Shown here: piece after piece, positions 58,087 through 64,000 of the stretch
Position numbering within the stretch: the stretch's first letter is position 1
Layout of the letters: every line of letters starts with the position of its first letter
Assembly: GCA_910586485.1 (NCBI GenBank)
Contig: CAJUIA010000013.1
Coordinates: forward strand, 1 to 64,000
DNA: 64,000 nucleotides
Origin: an uncultured Acetatifactor sp.
Lineage (GTDB): Bacteria > Bacillota > Clostridia > Lachnospirales > Lachnospiraceae
Direction of reading: 5' to 3'
Notes under the pieces: model-generated
What the model saw: only the letters and a program-made list of their open reading frames with translations
The model's database searches: none
Told to the model about the DNA's origin: nothing
Program-made: the position numbers and the translations under genes

Positions 58087-58335
58087 TCATCCTAACCCCA
58101 GCCAGTTCTTCAGCGGGTTGACTTCCTGCGCCCGCTTTAGAATGTCATCCCTGTTTTCTCTCACATAGCGAAACAGCTTTGTAATCTCTTCCTCGCTAAA
58201 GCCCTTTCTCTTGTCCAGGACGCCGTCCGGCACGATAAATTCCGCATATTCTTCTCCCCGCATAAAGCTGATGCGGGCAAATTTCCGCCCTTCCTTGGTC
58301 AATATACCCGAAATAAAGGTTTCCACGTCTTTCAT
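58087..58335 (-). CDS. Small conserved hypothetical protein
   Basis: The start at 58335 (MKDVETFISGILTKEGRKFARI) follows GGGAG. The 82-residue product is highly charged (ISFMRGEEYAEFIVPDGVLDKRKGFSEEEITKLFRYVRENRDD) with no transmembrane segment or known motif; a beta strand region and C-terminal helices are likely. It lies 70 bases after the CPBP protease gene in the same direction. I do not recognise the family. Confidence 0.65.
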   Translation of the reverse strand: MKDVETFISGILTKEGRKFARISFMRGEEYAEFIVPDGVLDKRKGFSEEEITKLFRYVRENRDDILKRAQEVNPLKNWLGLG

Positions 58336-58405
58336 TTCGCACTCCCTTCTTTTATGATAACGGGTTTTGCCTTCCCTTTCCTCTCCCCGCGGACCGCCCG
58401 GACAA

Positions 58406-59149
58406 TTAAGTTCTATTTTCAATATCCGTTCTCTTAATAGCAGCTGCAAGCCAGACCGCAGCAGCAAATACAATAGCGCCTCTTACGCATTCTGCAGTTA
58501 ATAACATATTCGCATTCATCGCAGCAATTTTGGTTTCAAAATCAAAAAGAAAATGCAGCAGAATGACCGGCATAATGTTTTTCGATATAAGCTCTATTTC
58601 GATTGCCAGCCAGCCAAAAAGGAATGCGTTGAGTATGATCAGAAAAATCTGCCAGCCATCTTTTGTAGTGAAAGCATTTGCAATATGCCCTATCCCGAAA
58701 ATAGCTGTAGAGAACAAGATGACTCCTTTTGTCGAAAATGCCGCTCTTAGATATTTGGGAATGATACCCCGAAAATATACCTCTTCCGCTATGCCAACCG
58801 CCAAATATAAAAACAGATTGCCAAATACATAAGGAATGGATTTAAAATAAAAGCCTTGAATTGCAGCAGGAATCAAAATGGCAAATAAAGGCAGAAAATG
58901 ATATGCTTTTTTACTGCCCCTAATATCATATTTTCCAAAACCAATTTCTTCCCATTTCCACTTGCCTCTTAAAACAAAAATCAAGGGAATAATGAGAGAG
59001 AGCACCATAAACAAGCCTTGAAAAAATAACGTTTCCGTCGTTCCAAGAGATAAAATAACCGATAGCGCACCCGAAAAAACAGGAAAGAGCAAAATGCAAA
59101 TCCCCCACAACAAAGACTTATACAGAGCAAATATTTTTTCTTTATTCAT
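58406..59149 (-). CDS. CPBP family intramembrane glutamic endopeptidase
   Basis: I chose the ATG at 59149 (MNKEKIFALYKSLLW), nine bases after GAGG. The 247-residue membrane protein has about seven hydrophobic segments and the CPBP/Abi motifs: GIAEEVYFRGIIPKYLR (EExxxR, catalytic Glu pair), FGIGHIANAF (second motif with His) and LLHFLFDFE near the C-terminus. Family members cleave transmembrane substrates or process bacteriocins and prenylated proteins. It has its own promoter. Confidence 0.88.
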   Translation of the reverse strand: MNKEKIFALYKSLLWGICILLFPVFSGALSVILSLGTTETLFFQGLFMVLSLIIPLIFVLRGKWKWEEIGFGKYDIRGSKKAYHFLPLFAILIPAAIQGFYFKSIPYVFGNLFLYLAVGIAEEVYFRGIIPKYLRAAFSTKGVILFSTAIFGIGHIANAFTTKDGWQIFLIILNAFLFGWLAIEIELISKNIMPVILLHFLFDFETKIAAMNANMLLTAECVRGAIVFAAAVWLAAAIKRTDIENRT

Positions 59150-59220
59150 TCCGCATTTCCTCACAATACCATTTTTAGATCAGCACGCCTCTGTTTTCAA
59201 AATGCCATACAAGTGATTAT

Positions 59221-59248
59221 ATTATAAGCTTTGAAAACGCAAAGTCAA
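59221..59248 (-). promoter_or_regulatory. Promoter of the CPBP protease gene
   Basis: On the minus strand TTGACT (59248-59243) and TATAAT (59226-59221) are 16 bases apart, about 70 bases before the start. Confidence 0.5.
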
Positions 59249-59331
59249 GCTGTACGTAAACAAGAGTTTCCAGAAAAAAGAAAATATGCTATAATATTAT
59301 TATAGTGCCAAAGACGTACAGGAGAAGGACA

Positions 59332-60879
59332 ATGTATCAAGTTTTAATTGCAGATGATGAATCCATTATCAGAGAGGGGATCAAGCAGCTGCTGGACTGG
59401 GGCTCTCTGGGATATACAGTAACCGGGGAAGCGGCGGGAGGTGAGCAGGCTCTTCAAAAACTTCTTGCCAAGAGTCCGGAGGTAGCTCTCATGGACATTA
59501 ATATGCCTGGCCTTACGGGCCTTGAAGTCATACGCCGCGCCAGGGAATCCGGCTATGAAGGAGTCTTTATCATCTTAAGCGGTTATTCCGATTTTAAGTA
59601 TGCCCAGGAAGCCATGCGCTACGGTGTCCAATATTATCTGACAAAGCCCATCGACGAGGATGAGCTTTCCGATATTCTCCGCTGTATCAGAGAGCAGCTG
59701 GACAGGGAGCAGGACAGCGCCGACACCGCTAAGCACTATCAGCAAAAGGCACGGGACGCCATCCTGCGTGAAATCCTGTTGGGGAAAATGCCGGTATCGG
59801 ACAGGAGCTTTTCCGAGCTTCATGCGGACATGTATCAGGTAGTGATCAGTCAGCCCTATGAAAATACCCCCCCCAAAACCTCCTCCGTCCAATTTGCGGA
59901 TCTTTTGCGCCTGGCTAATCAGGATAATATCTTTTTTGACAAAGTAATTGTGGAATATAATGACGTATTCCTGCTGAAGGGTTCCTATGCCGTAGAAAAG
60001 TTCAATATTCTGCTGCAGCAATATGATCAGGACAGGGCGCCTCAGAAAGGCTCGCCGCTGGATTCCTTTTTTCTTGCCTACGGCAAATGCGTCCACACGG
60101 AAGAAGAAATCCCCCAATCCTACCGTCAGGCCCATGAGCTGCTGAATCGTCGCTTCTTTTGCGATCAGGCCCAGCATACCATAGGTTACGATGCACTCCC
60201 TGACCTGCAGGATCAGGCTGCCATTATCAACGGAGAGCTGCTGGAGGAATATTCCTCCGCTCTCCTTAAGCTTATTCAGTCCTTTAACCGGAATATGTTA
60301 GCGGAAGCCTTAAGCGCACTGCAGCAAAGGCTGTACAACGCCTCGGATTCCATCGACGACATCAAGCTTTTCCTGGCAGGTCTGTACCTGAATATCAGAG
60401 AAAACATGATCCATCTGTATAGTAAATTTTCCACTGCCTTCGGGGGAAATACAGATGCCATCAAATTTATCAATTCCAGATATTATCTCTATGAGATCAT
60501 TTTGTTCCTGTCGGAGCAGTTTGAGGCCATGATGTCCGCCATCGGCAATTCTTCAAGAGACAGCGTTCTGGATGACATACTGCATTACATTAACCATAAT
60601 TATGCCGGCAATATTACATTGGAAAACATTGCGCCTCTGTTCGGTTACAACAGTTCCTATCTGGGGCGGATTTTCAGCAAAAAAGTGGGAGAAAACTTCA
60701 ACTCCTATGTTGATCACATCCGCATCGAGCATTCCAAGGAGCTGTTGCTGCAGGATGATGATAAGGTATATTCCATCGCGGAAAAGGTAGGCTACCGCAA
60801 TCCGGACTATTTTCATATTAAATTCAAAAAATATGTGGGTATGAGTCCCGCGGAATATAGAAAGCGCAACCGTCTCTGA
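59332..60879 (+). CDS. YesN-like response regulator with AraC output domain
   Basis: The ATG at 59332 (MYQVLIADDESIIREGIKQLL) follows AGGAGAAGGA. The 515-residue protein has an N-terminal receiver domain with acidic residues Asp8/Asp9, the phosphoacceptor Asp55 (ALMDINMPGLTGLEVI) and the conserved Lys (YYLTKPIDEDEL). A long middle region follows, then a C-terminal AraC pair of HTH motifs (ITLENIAPLFGYNSSYLGRIFSKKVGENFNSYVDHIRIEHSKELL and VYSIAEKVGYRNPDYFHIKFKKYVGMSPAEYRKR). Such regulators control carbohydrate uptake genes; a sensor kinase is not in the window. A TATAAT lies at about 59290. Confidence 0.9.
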   Translation: MYQVLIADDESIIREGIKQLLDWGSLGYTVTGEAAGGEQALQKLLAKSPEVALMDINMPGLTGLEVIRRARESGYEGVFIILSGYSDFKYAQEAMRYGVQYYLTKPIDEDELSDILRCIREQLDREQDSADTAKHYQQKARDAILREILLGKMPVSDRSFSELHADMYQVVISQPYENTPPKTSSVQFADLLRLANQDNIFFDKVIVEYNDVFLLKGSYAVEKFNILLQQYDQDRAPQKGSPLDSFFLAYGKCVHTEEEIPQSYRQAHELLNRRFFCDQAQHTIGYDALPDLQDQAAIINGELLEEYSSALLKLIQSFNRNMLAEALSALQQRLYNASDSIDDIKLFLAGLYLNIRENMIHLYSKFSTAFGGNTDAIKFINSRYYLYEIILFLSEQFEAMMSAIGNSSRDSVLDDILHYINHNYAGNITLENIAPLFGYNSSYLGRIFSKKVGENFNSYVDHIRIEHSKELLLQDDDKVYSIAEKVGYRNPDYFHIKFKKYVGMSPAEYRKRNRL

Positions 60880-60892
60880 CATGGCTGCGCTT
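60862..60892 (+). terminator. Terminator spanning the response regulator stop codon
   Basis: Arms aagcgca (60862-60868) and tgcgctt (60886-60892) are complementary, and the plus strand continues with cttttctc. It lies between two convergent genes, and the TGA of the response regulator is in the loop. Confidence 0.5.
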
Positions 60893-60914
60893 CTTTTCTC
60901 TTACTCTTTCTGCC

Positions 60915-62606
60915 TTATTCGTTTTCCAATTCCATGCTTTTCCTAAACTCTGCCTCTTCTTGAATCAGCTTTGTCATCAGCTCTTCCGCTTCGTACAGAC
61001 CTGCCTCCACCAGCTCGTTTTGCAGCTTCTCCCACTGTTCGTCAAATCTTTCCGGTGCACAAACAATGCAGTCGATCAGCCCCGGCCAGGCTGCCGCGTC
61101 CAGAGCATCCAGCAGCTTCTTTGCCTCGGCAGGCAGCACCTTTGCCCAAATCGGCGAATAGTACTTTTTCTCAAACTCTTCCCTGCCCGGAAAAATATCA
61201 ATCAGCATTTCCACATTCCATGCCTGAAGGGCCTCCCGCTGAATCCTGTTATACCCGGAAATAATCAGCTCTCTGGAATTGGTGGTATAATGATTTCCCG
61301 TAGAGTCCAGGGCTGTGTTCCCATAGCTGGGGAAAGGGTAACTGTGGCGTCCCACACCGGTTTCTTCCGCATAATTGGCATTGGTAGCCGCCTGCTCTAT
61401 CTCCTCCGGCGTGCGGTATCGAAGGCCGTCTTCATCGTAAAAATAATTGACATTCTCAATTCCCCAGTTCAGCATCACCTGAGCTTCCTCCGTACACATC
61501 CAGTCCAGAAACTGCACTGCCCGCACCGGATCCTTGCAGGAAACGCTGATGCCCACGCCCCAGCCCACGCCCAAATTATGCTCCCGCAGCATCTCACAGG
61601 TCACGGACTCGTCAATGGTTACCGGCAGGCCTGCGTAAGTCCGCTCATACATCCCCCTGGCCTTTAAAGAGCTTTCCGGTGTGGCAATATCCCAGTCCGC
61701 GTCCAGCAGTCCCAGCACCCTTCCCGATGCAATCTTGCTGAGATAGTCCTCATGGGTCTGCGTGGCAAACTCAGGGTCCAGTATCCCCTCCCAGTACATT
61801 TGATTCAGCCACTGGAAATACTCCTTCTGGCCTTCTGCCGCATGCTTGTAATAAACCCTGTTATCCTCATCCACAATCCACTGACCGTCATCCGTCGTGC
61901 CGTTTGCAATATATCCTGCCGGATCCGAAAGCGTGGTATACCAATGCCAGTCCGTACAGGAAATGGAGATGCCAATCGTCTTCTGCCCGTTGATATACGG
62001 GTACTGCTCCATGTAGCTGCGGATCATTTCCGTATATTCCTCCAGGGTGCGGGGAATGGCATACTCATTCTCCTTCAGCACTGCCCATTGCAGCTGTGCC
62101 GACCCGGCCGTGGTAAGCACCTCGTCCCCCACCTTGTTGCTGCACAGCTGATAGATGGAATCATCCTCCTTGCTGTACCGCAGATAATCATATTCCTCGC
62201 CATACAAGGCTTTAATGTGCGGCCCGTACTCTTCGATCAGCTCCTGCATATCAATCAAGGCACCGTTCTCAATGAGAATGTTGCTGTCACCCTTGGCAAA
62301 GATCAAATCCGGGTACTCCTTTGTGGCCACCATCAGCATAATATCATTTTTCTGCCTGCCGGTAGGGTATTCCGTCTTCAGGGTAACACCAGTTGCTTCC
62401 GTAATTCTTCTGGCCACCGGGTCCGTCCAGGGGTCTTCCTGACCGTCGGCATTATAAAAGGTAAAGGTGACAGGCTCCCGAATGCCGCTCTGGTCCTTTT
62501 GATCAGAAACCTTTATGCTGCAGCCACAGAGCCCTGCCGCCAGGCCGAGTATACTTAAAAATATGCCTGATAAAAACCGGCGTCTTCGCGCTTTCCTGTA
62601 AAGCAT
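60915..62606 (-). CDS. Extracellular solute-binding lipoprotein (family 1, LplA-like)
   Basis: The start at 62606 (MLYRKARRRRFLSGIFLS) follows GGAGGT. The 563-residue protein has a lipoprotein signal peptide (lipobox LAAGLCGC), then FYNADGQEDPWTDPVARRITEATGVTLKTEYPTG, ALIDMQELIEEYGPHIKALYGEEY and a C-terminal WAKVLPAEAKKLLDALD. The length and pattern match the large solute-binding proteins (LplA/YtcQ type) of Lachnospiraceae oligosaccharide importers. Partner permease genes of the YtcP/LplB type are not in the window. It lies between a convergent response regulator and a GH5 glycanase gene in its own direction. Confidence 0.88.
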   Translation of the reverse strand: MLYRKARRRRFLSGIFLSILGLAAGLCGCSIKVSDQKDQSGIREPVTFTFYNADGQEDPWTDPVARRITEATGVTLKTEYPTGRQKNDIMLMVATKEYPDLIFAKGDSNILIENGALIDMQELIEEYGPHIKALYGEEYDYLRYSKEDDSIYQLCSNKVGDEVLTTAGSAQLQWAVLKENEYAIPRTLEEYTEMIRSYMEQYPYINGQKTIGISISCTDWHWYTTLSDPAGYIANGTTDDGQWIVDEDNRVYYKHAAEGQKEYFQWLNQMYWEGILDPEFATQTHEDYLSKIASGRVLGLLDADWDIATPESSLKARGMYERTYAGLPVTIDESVTCEMLREHNLGVGWGVGISVSCKDPVRAVQFLDWMCTEEAQVMLNWGIENVNYFYDEDGLRYRTPEEIEQAATNANYAEETGVGRHSYPFPSYGNTALDSTGNHYTTNSRELIISGYNRIQREALQAWNVEMLIDIFPGREEFEKKYYSPIWAKVLPAEAKKLLDALDAAAWPGLIDCIVCAPERFDEQWEKLQNELVEAGLYEAEELMTKLIQEEAEFRKSMELENE

Positions 62607-62632
62607 AACTACCTCCATGCCACAAACAGGTA

Positions 62633-64000
62633 TCATTCTGCCACATACTCAAAGGTTACGGAGATCGTCTCCACATTTCCCAGCGTCTCCGCATCCAAAA
62701 GACAGGGCGTCAGTTCCTTTCCGTTGTCGTTCAGGACTCTGGCTTCATCCGGCACCTTACTCACCCAGGAATTATACAAATTCACACGAGTACATTTCCC
62801 GTCGTCACTAGCCGTATATGCCTGCCCTTTCATCTCATAAGGCTCGCCGTTGATTAAAATCTCCTTGATCTCCACGTAATAGCCGGGGAAAAGGGTCTCG
62901 CCGTTGGCAATGGCCACTGCGCTGAATACCACGCTGTTGGCATATCCGCCGGACGTGCCGGTAAAGTCCAAAGCCACCGTATAGGTTCCTTCTCCCGTGA
63001 TTTCCACATCCGTGGCCTCAACGCCTGCGGTCTTGTCGTCGGGAGCATATACATCCCCCACGCTGTACATGGTATTCCAGTCGCTACTGTTATACATGAT
63101 CCATGCCATGGCTGCATCATCCGCCACCCCTGCGCCCTCGGTGGCGTTTTCATAATCCGCATCCATCTCCTTCTTTGCCTGCGCAATTATATCTTCTTTG
63201 GATTTGCCTGACTGAATCTCCAGACTGTGCTTGGTGTAAAGTCTGCCCATCCCCATATCAATGATGGAACAGCTCTGACGATCATACAGGTTACTGCAGT
63301 CCCAAAGCACAGGACAATAACCGTAAAGGTCACAGTTATTTAAAAAGTTCTGCGTGTAATCCGCTGCATTTTCCTTCAATCCACTGGTTTCCAGAAGCAC
63401 GCCATACTCGCCGATCACAACGCCGTATCCCTGATCGGTAAATTTCGTCATCAATGCCAGGGTATCATTCATCGCCTGATAATCCTGCTTTGTTCCCCAG
63501 GTGGAAAGACTGGCATTGATACAGTATCCGCTGGGATCATAATAGTGCACCGAAACCAGCAGCTTATCCTTTGCGGTATCCACAGGCATCTTATACTTAT
63601 TGTCACAGGTATTTTTGATGTCCGTGCCAAAGCCTGCAATCAACAGAAAACGACCTTCATTGTTTCCTCCCGAAGCACGAACGGTATCTACAAAGGCCTG
63701 ATTGATCTCGTTCGTCACCGTGTAGCATTCATCGTCCGAAAGCGTTCCGGAATCCTCCGCAATATCCGTATCATTTAAGCGGAAGCCCAGTTCCTCGTTT
63801 CCCGATTCAAAAATCACATAGTCGGAATAATCCCGAAACCGCTCCGCAATCTGGGTCCACATGGATTTGTAAAGCTCCATGGCCTGCTTTCTGGTGTCTT
63901 CCGAGGCGGAACCGAACATTCCCCACCAGCCTCCGTCCCAGTGGTCATTGATAATCACATACATTCCGGCATTACGGGCATAGCCTGCGATCTCCTCCAC
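62633..64000 (-). CDS. GH5-type glycoside hydrolase, 5' end beyond window
   Basis: The frame is open to the right edge, so only the C-terminal 455 residues are seen. The GH5 barrel (endoglucanase or mannanase type) shows MYVIINDHWDGGWWG, the acid/base Glu in FESGNEELGF, VSVHYYDPSGYC and the nucleophile Glu in VVIGEYGVLLE. From about residue 310 a beta-sandwich C-terminal domain (AWIMYNSSDWNTMYSVGD to SVTFEYVAE) resembles a carbohydrate-binding or CBM-like module. The gene is 26 bases upstream of the solute-binding lipoprotein gene in the same direction, so substrate cutting and capture are probably coordinated. An N-terminal signal peptide is expected but not visible. Confidence 0.88.
   Translation of the reverse strand: MEEIAGYARNAGMYVIINDHWDGGWWGMFGSASEDTRKQAMELYKSMWTQIAERFRDYSDYVIFESGNEELGFRLNDTDIAEDSGTLSDDECYTVTNEINQAFVDTVRASGGNNEGRFLLIAGFGTDIKNTCDNKYKMPVDTAKDKLLVSVHYYDPSGYCINASLSTWGTKQDYQAMNDTLALMTKFTDQGYGVVIGEYGVLLETSGLKENAADYTQNFLNNCDLYGYCPVLWDCSNLYDRQSCSIIDMGMGRLYTKHSLEIQSGKSKEDIIAQAKKEMDADYENATEGAGVADDAAMAWIMYNSSDWNTMYSVGDVYAPDDKTAGVEATDVEITGEGTYTVALDFTGTSGGYANSVVFSAVAIANGETLFPGYYVEIKEILINGEPYEMKGQAYTASDDGKCTRVNLYNSWVSKVPDEARVLNDNGKELTPCLLDAETLGNVETISVTFEYVAE

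Overview
The window looks like the chromosome of a gut-type Clostridia bacterium, most likely family Lachnospiraceae. The reasons are strong AGGAGG-type ribosome binding sites, moderate GC, lipoprotein solute-binding proteins paired with AraC-type (YesN-like) response regulators, plant- and host-glycan enzymes (GH127, GH13, GH5, a SASA-type acetylesterase), surface proteins with InlB-type and Ig-like repeats, and a typical Clostridial mobilizable element. No rRNA, tRNA or CRISPR array was recognised. All family assignments come from reading motifs, not from searches.

Layout. 1-2400: the end of a probable prophage gene abuts a decayed surface-protein gene broken by an in-frame amber codon. 2.4-9.5 kb: a glycerate 2-kinase/GH127 operon, a large exported DUF5050/DUF3298-like protein and a tocopherol-cyclase-like protein. 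9.5-12.5 kb: an AT-rich ABC transporter module, followed by a GNAT acetyltransferase. 13.2-20.7 kb: a five-gene operon in which an ABC-2 transporter (ATPase and two permeases) is bracketed by two membrane proteins with identical N-terminal zinc-ribbon spacing; I regard this as the best candidate for an undescribed system. 20.9-25.1 kb: a sulfur operon, cysK-metN-metI-metQ-rrf2, with a clear promoter and a CymR-like operator. 25.2-25.4 kb: a 176-bp closed multi-hairpin element. 25.4-33.6 kb: aroA, a carbamate-kinase-like gene, an LspA-like gene, truA, a broken zinc-ribbon gene, an acetylesterase and a HAD phosphatase.

33.66-45.70 kb is a mobilizable element: serine recombinase, two small accessory proteins, P4-type primase, MobV-like relaxase with a candidate oriT hairpin, several XRE regulators, a SLOG-family protein, and a compact restriction-modification pair (nuclease-methyltransferase fusion plus specificity subunit) behind an HTH gene. 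No type IV secretion genes are seen, so it would need a helper for transfer. Its non-coding DNA holds an ordered array of six GTAC sites and several nested hairpins.

45.9-64 kb returns to chromosomal functions: a lipoprotein fusing a propeller-like region to a solute-binding domain, a glycogen-debranching enzyme divergent from a LacI regulator and facing a GH13 glucosidase, a DUF1016 nuclease with an XRE partner, AraC/GyrI-like and HAD genes, a RelE/ParE toxin-antitoxin pair, a CPBP protease, and a response regulator/solute-binding protein/GH5 glycanase cluster cut by the right edge.
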